From contig CANNAN010000003.1 in assembly GCA_947502635.1 (NCBI GenBank), positions 310,001-374,000 on the forward strand: DNA of 64,000 nt. The letters are read 5' to 3'. A program made the position numbers and the translations under genes. Below the pieces are notes generated by a model that saw only the letters and a program-made list of their open reading frames with translations, ran no database searches and had not been told where the DNA came from. Below are positions 25,573-34,777 of this stretch, in pieces (position 1 is the stretch's first letter; the number at the start of each line of letters is the position of its first letter). This stretch comes from an uncultured Flavobacteriaceae bacterium. Its GTDB lineage: Bacteria > Bacteroidota > Bacteroidia > Flavobacteriales > Flavobacteriaceae.

Positions 25573-26691
25573 TTAGCTATTCAACATAACAGGCATCACA
25601 AGCATAGTGATTTGTTCACCTTCATCAAGCCCATCAATAGGGGTTAATATTCCAGCTCTATTAGGCATACTCATTTCTAATTGTACCTCGTCTGAACTTA
25701 AGTTATTAAGCATTTCAGTTAAAAAACGTGAGTTGAAACCTATTTGCATATCATCACCTTGGTAATCACAAGTTAAACGTTCTTCTGCTTTATTACTGTA
25801 ATCGATATCTTCTGCCGAAATATTAAGTTCTGCTCCAGCAATTTTTAAACGTATCTGATGGGTTGTTTTATTAGAAAATATACTCACACGTCTCACAGAA
25901 TTTAAAAACTGTGTTCTGTCGATAACTAACTTATTTGGGTTTTCTTTAGGAATAACCGCTTCATAATTAGGGTATTTCCCATCAATTAATCGGCAAATCA
26001 ATATCGAATTTTCAAATGTAAATTTGGCATTCGATTCGTTATACTCAATGGTTACATCATCTTCACTAGCAGCCAAAATACCTTTTAAAAGATTTAAAGG
26101 CTTTTTAGGCATTATGAATTCTGCAACTTGGCTTGCTTTAATATCTTCACGCGTATATTTTACTAATTTATGAGCATCTGTAGCAACAAAAGTTAAACCT
26201 TCTGTCGAGAATTGAAAAAATACACCACTCATTACAGGGCGTAAATCATCATTTCCAGCGGCAAAAATAGTTTTGCTAATAGCAGTTGCTAAGACATCTC
26301 CAGTGACAACTGTTTTACTAGGGTCTTCAAGAGCTACAGCTTTAGGAAATTCGTTACCATCTGCATAAGCTAAAGCATATTTACCATGATTAGAGCTAAT
26401 TTCAATGGTATTGTTCTCTTCAACAACAAATGTAAGTGGTTGCTCAGGAAATGTTTTTAAAGTATCTAATAACAAACGAGCAGGAATAGCAACACTACCT
26501 TTACTATCACTTTCAACATCAAGAGATGATGCCATAGTGGTTTCTAAATCGCTTGCAGAAACAATCAATTTAGTATGATCTAATTCGAATAAAAAATTAT
26601 CTAAGATAGGTAGGGTATTAGAGCTATTAATGACGCCTCCTAAAACTTGCAATTGTTTTAATAGATAAGTGCTGGATACTATAAATTTCAT
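25573..26691 (-). CDS. dnaN: DNA polymerase III sliding clamp (beta subunit)
   Basis: The processivity clamp that encircles DNA and tethers polymerase III. The 372-residue length and three repeated clamp domains are standard: MKFIVSSTYLLKQLQVLGGVI at the start, the middle-domain pattern DDLRPVMSGVFFQFSTEGLTFVATDAHKL, and LVMPVMLN at the C-terminus, which forms part of the partner-binding pocket. It is not next to dnaA or recF, normal for Bacteroidetes where these genes are scattered. A -7 box TATATTTG (minus strand, 26736-26729) stands about 40 bp before the start codon. Confidence 0.97.
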   Translation of the reverse strand: MKFIVSSTYLLKQLQVLGGVINSSNTLPILDNFLFELDHTKLIVSASDLETTMASSLDVESDSKGSVAIPARLLLDTLKTFPEQPLTFVVEENNTIEISSNHGKYALAYADGNEFPKAVALEDPSKTVVTGDVLATAISKTIFAAGNDDLRPVMSGVFFQFSTEGLTFVATDAHKLVKYTREDIKASQVAEFIMPKKPLNLLKGILAASEDDVTIEYNESNAKFTFENSILICRLIDGKYPNYEAVIPKENPNKLVIDRTQFLNSVRRVSIFSNKTTHQIRLKIAGAELNISAEDIDYSNKAEERLTCDYQGDDMQIGFNSRFLTEMLNNLSSDEVQLEMSMPNRAGILTPIDGLDEGEQITMLVMPVMLNS

Positions 26692-26728
26692 GTATTTTTA
26701 TAGGGTTTAAATTTTAATAAGCTACTTA

Positions 26729-26760
26729 CAAATATATTCGAAACGGACTAAAATTCGAAA
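26729..26760 (-). promoter_or_regulatory. putative promoter of dnaN
   Basis: On the minus strand TTTC (26760-26757, one mismatch to TTTG) and a perfect -7 box TATATTTG (26736-26729) are 20 nt apart, the same spacing as the tRNA-His promoter. The predicted leader is about 30 nt. Confidence 0.55.
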
Positions 26761-26775
26761 GAAACTTATTAACAT

Positions 26776-28443
26776 TTATGAAGTAAATTTTTTCTTTCTG
26801 AAGTAATTAAATCCTAATCCAAAGAAGGTTAATAATGCCAATGGGAGCGCAATGTTTATAAGCTGCCACTTAGTTTTTTGTGCTGCTATTTTTTTTTGAT
26901 CAAGAAAAGTAATGGCAATTTCTTTAGATCGAATGTTTATAAGTCCATCGTCGTCCAGTAGATAATTAACGGTATTCAGTAAAAATTCTTTGTTGCCATA
27001 AGTTTTTCCTGTCCAACGATCAAAACCTAATTCCTGAGGTTTATTTTTTAGAACGTCATTTTTAATGACATCGCCATCAGCTATTACGATCATTTTGGTA
27101 GGAGTACTTTTATTTTTTTCTTCTGAAAGCTGAAAAGGTTTTAAACGATTGTTAAAGACCGAAGTAAATTCACCTTCTAATAAAACAGCTAGTGTTTGAT
27201 TGCCTTTATTGAAAAGTGTTGGATCTGGTTCTTGAGTTACCAAATCTAAACTTATTTCTTTTGGTGTCCCTTCTAACTTTGTTAAAGGTGCTGTTTCTAA
27301 AAGAATTGTTTTATTTATGTCGTTTTTAAGTGTATCGATTTGGTTAGCAAAATCGAATTTGACGAGATTTAAATTATTTACAATAGGGTGGTTGCTATTA
27401 GAAGACGCTAATGGGGAATAAGGCCACCGTAAAGGTTGAAATTGCGATTCGCTCCCAGCTCCTATAGCCAGTGTAATAGGTGCGGAGTAGAGTGTGCTTA
27501 TCATAACTGGATTGACACGAACACCATACTTAAAAAAGAAATCGGTTAAATTTAAATCTCTGGAGACGGCAACGTTTTTACCTGTATCATTATACAAGCT
27601 ATCTTTTTCCATAGCTACGGCATCAATGAGCCATAAACTTTTGCCACCATTCATGGTAAATTGATCCAAGACCAATTTTTCTTCTTCCGAGAATGCTTCA
27701 GTAGGCTTTGCGGAAATGATTAAATCAAAAACTTTGATGTCTTTAAGTGTCTTTTGTGGATTCCTGGCAACACTATCTAAAGTAAAAGGCGCAATAAAAT
27801 AGTATTCTCCTAGTTTCTTTGCAAAGTCTGCAATGTATTTATCCTCTAACTGATTGTTGCCTTTTAAAATCGCAATTTTTTTGCGTTTAGGTTTCGTTAA
27901 TTTGTTAAATCCATCTGAGAAAGCATACTCTAAATGCTGTACTGAATTGCTGACTAATTCTTGTTGGGATGCGCCTATTTTGTTTTTAATTAGAGGGATA
28001 ACAACAGTTTGGTCATTATAACTAGCCAAAGCCCAGGGAAAGATAATAGCTTGCGTGGCTTTTCCATTTTCTTGAACACTTAATTGCATGGGGGTTAATC
28101 CACGTTGCGTAAGTTGTTGTATGTTTTGTTCTCGTGTAGATTCGTCTTCTAACGGATTAATAAACTTAAAAATAATGTGACTGTTTTTTGCCGAGAATTC
28201 TTCAAGTAATTGTTTGGTTTCTTTTTGAAGACGCCTAAATTCCGAAGGAAAATCATCACCACTTAAAAAGATATCTACGATGATAGGAGATTCAATATCT
28301 TTTACAATATTTATAGCAGATTCACTTAATGTATATCGTTTATCTGTAGTTAAATCAAAGCGTTTGAAAACTTTATTGCCTAAAAAATTAATTGCAAATA
28401 GTACAACTAAGAGTATGGTTATATGTTTAATATTTTTATTCAA
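26776..28443 (-). CDS. gldG: gliding motility ABC transporter auxiliary protein GldG
   Basis: A 555-residue protein with one N-terminal membrane helix (about 8-25), a large extracytoplasmic ABC-type auxiliary domain (IVDIFLSGDDFPSEFRRLQKET, KFINPLEDES) and a C-terminal membrane helix (about 530-547) followed by KKK. This is the layout of GldG, which works with permease GldF and ATPase GldA in gliding of Flavobacteriia. It overlaps the 3' end of an unrecognised gene by 8 bp, and that gene overlaps gldF by 4 bp, so the three are translationally coupled. gldA is not in the window. The exact part played by this transporter in gliding is unsettled. Confidence 0.93.
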   Translation of the reverse strand: MNKNIKHITILLVVLFAINFLGNKVFKRFDLTTDKRYTLSESAINIVKDIESPIIVDIFLSGDDFPSEFRRLQKETKQLLEEFSAKNSHIIFKFINPLEDESTREQNIQQLTQRGLTPMQLSVQENGKATQAIIFPWALASYNDQTVVIPLIKNKIGASQQELVSNSVQHLEYAFSDGFNKLTKPKRKKIAILKGNNQLEDKYIADFAKKLGEYYFIAPFTLDSVARNPQKTLKDIKVFDLIISAKPTEAFSEEEKLVLDQFTMNGGKSLWLIDAVAMEKDSLYNDTGKNVAVSRDLNLTDFFFKYGVRVNPVMISTLYSAPITLAIGAGSESQFQPLRWPYSPLASSNSNHPIVNNLNLVKFDFANQIDTLKNDINKTILLETAPLTKLEGTPKEISLDLVTQEPDPTLFNKGNQTLAVLLEGEFTSVFNNRLKPFQLSEEKNKSTPTKMIVIADGDVIKNDVLKNKPQELGFDRWTGKTYGNKEFLLNTVNYLLDDDGLINIRSKEIAITFLDQKKIAAQKTKWQLINIALPLALLTFFGLGFNYFRKKKFTS

Positions 28444-28921
28444 AGGTTTTTTCTAATTGATATTGTTTTACACTTTCAACAGTATTGTTATTGAATATTA
28501 GCTCAATACATTCTTGCTTATTATTAAAAGCACCAGGCTTAAAACCTAAATTGTAATTCCACTTTTCTGAGGAATTAGCTTTAATGTTATCGTCCCAACC
28601 GTACCATTCACTTTTGCCTAGAACTGTTTCCACCTCTTTTTTACTTTTGCTAAGAAACAAATTTTTATCTAGTATTTCTTTACTCATTTCATAGCGTAAT
28701 GCAGGTTTATCTTTCCAATCTTCAACATTAAAATGTTTTTGATGGTGGTAACTGCTAAAAATATTTAGTATTGGGTAAAATATATAAAAATAGACTACGG
28801 GTGTAAATGCTAAACTGATTAATAAACTGACCCATTTGCGTTTATCTATCGTACTCGCAAATAACCAAACCAATGCAAAAACAAGCACTAAAAAAACAAC
28901 AAATAGAGGTGTTATAATCAT
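28436..28921 (-). CDS. unrecognised membrane-anchored protein between gldF and gldG
   Basis: A 161-residue protein with two hydrophobic helices (about 4-22 and 31-53), then about 105 hydrophilic residues. The tail holds SKSKKEVETVLGKSEWYGW and, further on, CIELIFNNNTVESVKQYQ, a strand-and-turn pattern that reminds me of the small BamE/SmpA-like fold; this is a weak resemblance only. It overlaps gldF by 4 bp (ATGA) and gldG by 8 bp, so it is made together with them. In the gldF-gldG pairs I know, the two genes adjoin directly, so the inserted gene is notable. Function unknown; a role beside the GldFG transporter is an inference from position. Confidence 0.8.
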   Translation of the reverse strand: MIITPLFVVFLVLVFALVWLFASTIDKRKWVSLLISLAFTPVVYFYIFYPILNIFSSYHHQKHFNVEDWKDKPALRYEMSKEILDKNLFLSKSKKEVETVLGKSEWYGWDDNIKANSSEKWNYNLGFKPGAFNNKQECIELIFNNNTVESVKQYQLEKTFE

Positions 28922-29637
28922 TTCTTTTCTCTGTTGATATTTACTTTGGTTAACATTAAAAAGAAAATAGTAACACTTAAAAAGTACAAAATATCGCGTG
29001 TATCAAGGACACCACGACTCATACTTTTATAGTGGACACTCATGCCCAATTGTTCTATGAAATCACTTGAAGCAAAATCAGCAATACCTTCAAATCCTAC
29101 ATAAAATAGAAAGCAAATAAAAACAGCTATGATAAACGCTACAATTTGATTGTCTGAAAGGGAAGACGCATAAATACCAATAGCAGTGTAAGCTGCAATT
29201 AAGAATAAGAGTCCAAAATAGGAACCAAGCGTACTGCCCATATCTAAATTACCAATAGGACTTCCTAGTCGGTAAATGGTGTAAACATAGAGTAGGGTTG
29301 GTAAAAGTGCAATTAATATTAAAATAAAAGCACCAAAATATTTACCTAAAACAATATTTATATAAGATATTGGTTTTGTGAGTAAGAGCTCCAGAGTACC
29401 TTGTTTTTTTTCATCAGAAAAGCTACGCATCGTAACGGCTGGAATTAAGAATATTAAAATCCAGGGCGTTAATAAAAAGAAAGGCGACAAATCTGCGAAT
29501 CCATAATCCAGAATATTAAATTCTCCTTTAAAGAGCCATAAGAATAAGCCATTTAAAACTAAAAAAATGGCAATGACTAAATAGCCAATAGGGGATGCAA
29601 AAAATGAATTTATTTCTTTCTTAAGTATTGCTAACAT
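28918..29637 (-). CDS. gldF: gliding motility ABC transporter permease GldF
   Basis: A 239-residue permease with six hydrophobic segments, beginning MLAILKKEINSFFASPIGYL, and with the conserved cytoplasmic MRSFSDEKKQGTLELLLTKP loop (about 66-85) found in ABC-2 type permeases. It is the GldF component of the GldAFG transporter tied to gliding motility. First gene of the gldF-unknown-gldG set; the 161 bp upstream hold no promoter I can support. Confidence 0.93.
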   Translation of the reverse strand: MLAILKKEINSFFASPIGYLVIAIFLVLNGLFLWLFKGEFNILDYGFADLSPFFLLTPWILIFLIPAVTMRSFSDEKKQGTLELLLTKPISYINIVLGKYFGAFILILIALLPTLLYVYTIYRLGSPIGNLDMGSTLGSYFGLLFLIAAYTAIGIYASSLSDNQIVAFIIAVFICFLFYVGFEGIADFASSDFIEQLGMSVHYKSMSRGVLDTRDILYFLSVTIFFLMLTKVNINREKK

Positions 29638-29798
29638 TTATTTTATTTTGTACGTCATGTCTAGTAATCTTTTCGGTTTCCGTTTAAGATAATCCAAAGT
29701 GACGCGCTAATCTAAATAATTTTATTTTCTATTTGAAAGATCGTCAAAACAAATTTATCAATTTGTATCACAATGAGGGTTTATCATGGATTAAAATT

Positions 29799-30344
29799 TT
29801 AAAATGAGTCCGATATGGTTTCAAAACTCTCAACTTTAATCATCCCTTTTGTTGGAATCATATTCTGCCAAACCCAATTATAATGTTCAATAACTTTTAC
29901 AGCACTTAGGTGCGGTTTGTTTCCTGTTGTATGAGCATCTTTTACTACAGTAATGTTATAATCTTTTGCCAAAGCAGATTGTATGGTGGCTTCTACACAA
30001 AAATCTGTAGCACAACCAGAAATAAATAATTCATTGATATTATAAGTATCTAATTGAGATTTAAGATTTGAATTGTAAAATACATCATTTGCATATTTAC
30101 TTATCAATATATCTTTTTTGGATACCTGTAATTCTGATAATATTTCCCATGCTTCGGTATTAGGAATAAACTCGTTGTCTCTAGTACCATCATGTTGAAT
30201 GTAAAAAACGTGATTTCCTGAAGTTCTAAACTTGTTAGCTAAAAAATTAATTCTGTTTATTACACCAATTGTATCGTGTCTTGGGGTTTCTGGAATAAAA
30301 GATCCCTTTTGCATATCGATTATTAAAAGTGCTTTTTGGCTCAT
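29799..30344 (-). CDS. isochorismatase-like cysteine hydrolase
   Basis: A 181-residue cytoplasmic hydrolase of the isochorismatase-like fold. Catalytic residues are visible: Asp in LLIDMQKGS (about residue 9), Lys in KDILISKYAND (K about 82) and the nucleophilic Cys in ELFISGCATDFCVEATIQSA (about 114-118; GCATDFCV is the family signature). Members hydrolyse small amides or esters (nicotinamide, biuret and others). The substrate is not evident. It is the last of three genes separated by only 2 bp each. Confidence 0.9.
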   Translation of the reverse strand: MSQKALLIIDMQKGSFIPETPRHDTIGVINRINFLANKFRTSGNHVFYIQHDGTRDNEFIPNTEAWEILSELQVSKKDILISKYANDVFYNSNLKSQLDTYNINELFISGCATDFCVEATIQSALAKDYNITVVKDAHTTGNKPHLSAVKVIEHYNWVWQNMIPTKGMIKVESFETISDSF

Positions 30345-30346
30345 TA

Positions 30347-30643
30347 TTAATTTAAAGTTTCTAATTTATCTACACTCCATGCCATTGGCGGAATATTAAA
30401 TAAGGGTTTGGTTTTAGCCCAAACGTTTTTAAAGACATCAGATTGCCTATAATTTTCTAAATCATCTTCAGTTTCCCAATAACTATAAGTAAAAAATATA
30501 GTTGGGTCGTTTTTATCTCTATAAAGTTCTAAAAACTGACAACCTTTAAAATTTCTAATTTTTTCTTTATTAGCTTCAAAATTAGAAAGAAAAACTTCTA
30601 TGTTTTGTTCGTGAAATCCCATTTTTACAATTCTAACAAACAT
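30347..30643 (-). CDS. antibiotic-biosynthesis-monooxygenase (ABM) domain protein
   Basis: A 98-residue ferredoxin-like-fold protein with the ABM pattern: MFVRIVKMGFHEQNIEVFLSN at the start, GCQFLELYRDKNDPTIFFTYSYWE (about 33-56) and KPLFNIPPMAWSVDKLE at the end. Proteins of this size include quinol monooxygenases and haem-degrading enzymes, and others with no known activity; the sequence does not settle it. It sits 2 bp from each neighbour in an operon of SAM hydrolase, ABM and cysteine hydrolase genes. Confidence 0.85.
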   Translation of the reverse strand: MFVRIVKMGFHEQNIEVFLSNFEANKEKIRNFKGCQFLELYRDKNDPTIFFTYSYWETEDDLENYRQSDVFKNVWAKTKPLFNIPPMAWSVDKLETLN

Positions 30644-30645
30644 AA

Positions 30646-31488
30646 TTATGTTTTTATAAAATTAACACTAATAGCATCCATCAAGCCAAGCCCCATAAGT
30701 GTTGATGCACTACCTACAGTACCACTATTACTTTTATAAACCGCAATTTCTAAAAAATCTCCCGAATTAAAAACCACCAAGCCTCTGCCTTCATCATTAC
30801 GTTTGTTTTCTTCTATTTCAAAGTTTACAAAATCGCTGTATTTTTTATAAATGGTCTTAAATTTATTATTTCTTGCCGAAATTTCAAAAGCACGTCCTTT
30901 CTGTATCGTTTCAAAAAAACTTCTTTTAATATTGGTAATAACATTACCATAGTTGTCAATGTAAACAACACTACCTATAATTTGTGTTTTATCGTCATTC
31001 ACATAAGGCACAATATTCTTAATAGGTTTTATTTCATGAATCGTTTTTCCTATAACTTCTAAAGTACCCCCACGGGCAATATGACAGGCAGCTTTTACAA
31101 ACACATCTAAAACAGGAAAGCTTGTTTGTATTTTGTCGTGAATGTTGATTTCTACAATTTTTTCGGGTGCAATTTCTGTACAAATCATACTCATGATACC
31201 ATTATTGGCGCAGATGAAAAAATGATCATCAAGTTTTACTGCGATATGTTTGTTTTCTGGATTTATTTCAGAATCAATTCCAATAATATGGATGGTGCCT
31301 TTAGGAAAACTACTGTACGCATTTTTAATAATGTAAGCTGCTTCAGGAATACTGAAAGGTGAGATGGAATGTGAGATATCAACAATTCTAACATCTTGAA
31401 GTTCGCTGTAAATAGCTCCTTTTGTCGCGCCAGCAAAGTGATCTTTTTCACCAAAATCAGTAGTTAATGTTATTATCGCCATTGGCAA
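30646..31488 (-). CDS. SAM hydroxide adenosyltransferase (DUF62/SAM hydrolase)
   Basis: Splits S-adenosylmethionine with water (hydroxide) into adenosine and methionine. The 280-residue protein shows the family's N-terminus ITLTTDFGEKDHFAGATKGA (Asp and following loop bind SAM), DISHSISPFSIPEAAY, the IHIIGIDSE segment and the C-terminal GRGLVVFNSGDFLEIAV. The catalytic Asp-Arg-His set is present in part; the Arg is not obvious to me. First gene of a three-gene operon with 2-bp gaps. Its physiological role in bacteria is poorly known. The start at 31488 gives MPMAII; Met3 is an alternative. Confidence 0.9.
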   Translation of the reverse strand: MPMAIITLTTDFGEKDHFAGATKGAIYSELQDVRIVDISHSISPFSIPEAAYIIKNAYSSFPKGTIHIIGIDSEINPENKHIAVKLDDHFFICANNGIMSMICTEIAPEKIVEINIHDKIQTSFPVLDVFVKAACHIARGGTLEVIGKTIHEIKPIKNIVPYVNDDKTQIIGSVVYIDNYGNVITNIKRSFFETIQKGRAFEISARNNKFKTIYKKYSDFVNFEIEENKRNDEGRGLVVFNSGDFLEIAVYKSNSGTVGSASTLMGLGLMDAISVNFIKT

Positions 31489-31510
31489 AATTGTTGATAT
31501 GTTTTTAGCG

Positions 31511-31538
31511 TTTGGTCACTCAAATTTATGTATTTTTG
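31511..31538 (+). promoter_or_regulatory. putative promoter of phoH
   Basis: TTTG (31511-31514) and the perfect -7 box TATTTTTG (31531-31538) are 16 nt apart, on the short side of the usual range. They lie in the 138-bp gap between the divergent SAM hydrolase gene and phoH, about 90 bp before the phoH start. Confidence 0.5.
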
Positions 31539-31626
31539 AGTTTTAACAAAACTAATGAAATCATTTCATCGATTAAATATTATTTTGATTTAAATCGGAT
31601 GAAAAATAAAAATTAAATTCACGCCT

Positions 31627-32580
31627 TTGAACGAAATTATAATCGAACTTGAAGAAATTACTCCAAAAGAGTTTTTTGGAGCACAAAATGTCAATATTGA
31701 ACTCCTTAAAAAGTACTTTCCTAAACTAAAAATAGTTGCTCGAGGTAATAAAATTAAAGCCTTTGGAGATGAAGAATTATTAGAAGAGTTCGATCGTAGG
31801 ATTACCATGCTACTAAAACATTTTGCAAAATATAACAAGCTAGATGAGAATGTTATTGAGCGTGTTTTAACAAGTCAAAGTAGTGACGATTATACCACTT
31901 CAAAACAAAGCGGTGAAGTTATAGTACATGGTGTTGGTGGTAAACTTATAAAAGCGCAAACAGCAAACCAACGCAAAATGGTAGAGCTTATGCGTAAAAA
32001 TGATATGGTTTTTGCTATCGGTCCTGCTGGAACGGGTAAAACCTATACGGGTGTTGCATTAGCGGTTCAGGCTCTAAAAAATAAGGAAGTAAAGCGAATT
32101 ATTTTAACGCGTCCAGCAGTGGAAGCAGGAGAGAATTTAGGATTTCTGCCAGGAGATTTAAAAGAAAAACTAGACCCATATATGCAACCATTATATGATG
32201 CATTGCGTGATATGATTGCTCCCGAAAAGTTGGCACATTATATAGAAAATGGCACCATTCAAATAGCTCCATTGGCTTTTATGCGTGGTCGTACGCTTGA
32301 TAATGCTTTTGTGATTTTAGATGAAGGTCAAAATACAACACATGCCCAAATGAAAATGTTTTTAACGCGTATGGGTAAGCATGCTAAGTTTTTATTAACA
32401 GGAGATCCTGGGCAAATAGATTTACCACGTCGTACCATTTCTGGTTTAAAAGAAGCACTTTTAATTTTAAAGAATGTAGATGGTGTGGGTATGATATTTT
32501 TAGATGATAAAGATGTGATTCGTCATAAACTAGTTAAAAAGGTTATTGAAGCATATAAAGGGATAGAAAATAGAGATTAA
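31627..32580 (+). CDS. phoH: PhoH-family ATPase
   Basis: A 317-residue cytoplasmic P-loop protein. An N-terminal KH-like segment (about 1-90, IKAFGDEELLEEFDRRI) precedes the PhoH core: Walker A GPAGTGKTYTGVALA (about 137-151), RPAVEAGENLGFLPGD, Walker B FVILDEGQN and TGDPGQIDLP. In other bacteria homologues are linked to RNA metabolism through YbeY/YbeZ. The frame opens with TTG at 31627; upstream in the same frame there is no ATG or GTG before a stop at 31600-31602, so TTG is the likely start. purC follows at 153 bp. Confidence 0.93.
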   Translation: MNEIIIELEEITPKEFFGAQNVNIELLKKYFPKLKIVARGNKIKAFGDEELLEEFDRRITMLLKHFAKYNKLDENVIERVLTSQSSDDYTTSKQSGEVIVHGVGGKLIKAQTANQRKMVELMRKNDMVFAIGPAGTGKTYTGVALAVQALKNKEVKRIILTRPAVEAGENLGFLPGDLKEKLDPYMQPLYDALRDMIAPEKLAHYIENGTIQIAPLAFMRGRTLDNAFVILDEGQNTTHAQMKMFLTRMGKHAKFLLTGDPGQIDLPRRTISGLKEALLILKNVDGVGMIFLDDKDVIRHKLVKKVIEAYKGIENRD

Positions 32581-32733
32581 TCCCTATGTCCCTTTGGAGA
32601 TTTCCCAGAGGTGAAAATTTGCGGATTACAATAGTATAATAAATATTAATTTAAAAAGCGTTTTTCTATAATTCAAATGTTTAATTTGAGTTTCTCTTCC
32701 TTAAGAAGAGATGTCTGAAAGACAGAGAGGGAT

Positions 32734-33681
32734 ATGAGTAACACTATAATAGACACCAATTTCAATTTTCCAAACCAGAAAAGTGTTTACAAAGGAAAAG
32801 TAAGAGAAGTATATAATATCAATGATAATGAATTGGTTATGATTGCAACCGATAGACTTTCTGCATTTGATGTTGTCATGCCAAAAGGGATTCCGTATAA
32901 AGGACAAATTTTAAATCAGATAGCCACTAAAATGATGGCTGCAACCGAAGATTTGGTTCCTAATTGGTTAACTGCCACACCAGATCCAAATGTAGCGGTA
33001 GGACATTTATGTGAGCCCTTTAAGGTAGAAATGGTTATTCGAGGGTATATGTCTGGTCATGCAGCACGTGAATATAAGGCTGGTAAGCGTATGCTTTGTG
33101 GTGTACCGATGCCAGAAGGCATGAAAGAAAATGACCAATTTCCTCAACCTATTATTACACCAGCTACTAAAGCTGAAATGGGGGATCATGATGAGGATAT
33201 TTCACGTGAGGATATTTTAAAGCAAGGTATTGTTTCGGAAGCAGATTATGTAGTGTTAGAGGACTATACGCGTAAATTATTCCAACGAGGAAGTGAAATT
33301 GCTGCATCTCGCGGACTTATTTTAGTGGACACTAAATATGAGTTTGGAAAAACTAAGGATGGACAAATTGTACTCATTGACGAAATACATACACCAGATT
33401 CTTCACGTTACTTTTATGCAGATGGCTATCAAGAGCGTCAGGATAAAGGCGAAAATCAAAAGCAATTATCTAAAGAATTCGTACGTCAGTGGTTGATAGA
33501 AAATAACTTTCAAGGATTAGAAGGTCAAACGGTTCCTTTTATGAGTGATGCCTATATAGAAACTGTTAGCGAACGTTATATTGAACTTTATGAGAATATT
33601 ACGGGTGAAACTTTTGTGAAGGCAAATGTTTCTAATATACAGGAACGTATTGAAGGGAATGTGTTGGCGTATTTGGGGTGA
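32734..33681 (+). CDS. purC: phosphoribosylaminoimidazole-succinocarboxamide synthase (SAICAR synthase)
   Basis: Joins aspartate to CAIR with ATP in purine biosynthesis. The 315-residue length and sequence match the longer bacterial/eukaryotic-like type: [25 protein letters not shown] near the start, [13 protein letters not shown]-like text ([16 protein letters not shown]), and LVDTKYEFG plus the [12 protein letters not shown] signature. The 153-bp leader holds a short hairpin (TCTCTTC 32693-32699 with GAAGAGA 32705-32711), of unknown meaning. It is not in a purine operon here, as is usual in flavobacteria. Confidence 0.96.
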   Translation: MSNTIIDTNFNFPNQKSVYKGKVREVYNINDNELVMIATDRLSAFDVVMPKGIPYKGQILNQIATKMMAATEDLVPNWLTATPDPNVAVGHLCEPFKVEMVIRGYMSGHAAREYKAGKRMLCGVPMPEGMKENDQFPQPIITPATKAEMGDHDEDISREDILKQGIVSEADYVVLEDYTRKLFQRGSEIAASRGLILVDTKYEFGKTKDGQIVLIDEIHTPDSSRYFYADGYQERQDKGENQKQLSKEFVRQWLIENNFQGLEGQTVPFMSDAYIETVSERYIELYENITGETFVKANVSNIQERIEGNVLAYLG

Positions 33682-33704
33682 GTTACCTTTTTTTGCTAAA
33701 CATG

Positions 33705-33744
33705 TCTAGTCCTAAATAATCTGTATTGTTTATTTAGGACTAGA
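33705..33744. terminator. hairpin between purC and the convergent coiled-coil gene
   Basis: A 15-bp perfect stem (33705-33719 with 33730-33744, CTAGTCCTAAAT core) with a 10-nt loop in the 83-bp gap between converging genes. There is no long T run immediately behind the stem, so termination may be modest, but position and stability fit a two-way terminator. Confidence 0.6.
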
Positions 33745-33764
33745 TACTAATATTTTAAAGTTTT

Positions 33765-34352
33765 TTACTTTTTCGTCTCTATTAGTTCTTTAACTAAAGA
33801 TTTTAATTCCTCAATTTCCTTTTGTTGTTGGATGGTGTAAAGAGTCAATTCTTCAATTTTTTTAAGAAGATTCATATCCATTTCTGCTTGCAATATTCCA
33901 TTTTGTTCAAACTCCTTAGCGGATGGGATTTCTGGTAGATGGTTATTTTTATCTATGAACTTTTCTACTTCTTCTAAGCTTTTTAGATTATAATCATTTC
34001 TAAAAACATAATCTGGAGCTGGAACACTTAGGTCTATTTTTACTTCTTGCGCATGTATGTTGCCTTTTACGGTTAGTTTTGTGTCTGGATTAAGCGTTCC
34101 AATTCCAACATTTCCATTATCTAATATTGTGAAATATCGTTTGTAAGTTCCATCGTTCCAAAAAACAGAGAAGTTATTATTAGTTTCATAAGACCTAGGG
34201 CCACTTAAATGCCAAAAACCAATAGGATTTTTTAAATTTAGTGAAGTGGAGGTGTTGTCATTTTTTTCTAAGGTAAGTGTAGAAGGGGTTTGAGCTTGAA
34301 CAGTGAAAAAAATAGTGGTGCTAAAAGCGAAAATTAAAATTGTTTTTCTCAT
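33765..34352 (-). CDS. secreted protein with Bacteroidetes tail-fibre-like coiled-coil C-terminus
   Basis: A 195-residue exported protein with a signal peptide (1-20, cleaved near VQAQT). The middle (about 60-100) reads GNVGIGTLNPDTKLTVKGNI, then comes the block PDYVFRNDYNLKSLEEVEKF, NHLPEIPSAKEFEQNG and EMDMNLLKKIEELTLYTIQQ, ending in a coiled coil. This C-terminal block is very common in Bacteroidetes exported proteins with phage-tail-like repeats, where it probably mediates trimer formation. No catalytic motif is seen. It is shorter than many relatives, having little repeat region. Function unknown. Confidence 0.78.
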   Translation of the reverse strand: MRKTILIFAFSTTIFFTVQAQTPSTLTLEKNDNTSTSLNLKNPIGFWHLSGPRSYETNNNFSVFWNDGTYKRYFTILDNGNVGIGTLNPDTKLTVKGNIHAQEVKIDLSVPAPDYVFRNDYNLKSLEEVEKFIDKNNHLPEIPSAKEFEQNGILQAEMDMNLLKKIEELTLYTIQQQKEIEELKSLVKELIETKK

Positions 34353-34511
34353 TTTATACTTATTGTTTTAATTATATTCTTTACAATTTGTTAGAATTAT
34401 TTATAATAAAATTATAAATTTAGTGTTTAGTTCCACTTTATTACAAAAAATTAAAGTTAATTTTTATAAAATTCAAAAAAGAGTGGTTTATAACAAAAAT
34501 TAAAAGAGAAA

Positions 34512-34598
34512 TTATTGAAGTTTTATTTTTACCAAACTCAATAAAAATCTAAACACCACACCTCCCAAAACAATAAAAGCACTATTTAGTTTTTTATA
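34512..34598 (-). pseudogene. 3' fragment of a second chrA-like gene
   Basis: The minus-strand frame ends in YKKLNSAFIVLGGVVFRFLL and SLVKIKLQ before a stop at 34514-34512. It closely matches the C-terminus of the intact ChrA at 36366-37487 (KKLNSAFIVIGGAVFGFLLT), and the DNA is alike over about 65 bp. No upstream part of chrA can be followed beyond 34598. It is a detached remnant on the same strand, about 1.8 kb from the full gene, in a 1.2-kb interval (34353-35582) that has no intact gene. Confidence 0.75.
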
Positions 34599-34777
34599 CT
34601 ATAAGTAGAAATTGTCTGTTAGTCTCAAATATCGTTAAAACTATTTGCTTTAGTGGAGTTCGTTTTCAGCTTCTAAAAACTTTAGACACGAATTTCACGA
34701 ATTCAGTTTTAAAATATTTATTCTTTTATATTTTGTTATTTCACGAAGCAGACTTTTAGTCTACCGAAATGATTTAA

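Noticed and set aside
32581-32733. Possible riboswitch in the purC leader
   Set aside because: There are small hairpins (32693-32711, 32713-32723), but no purine-riboswitch core such as three paired arms with the conserved loops.
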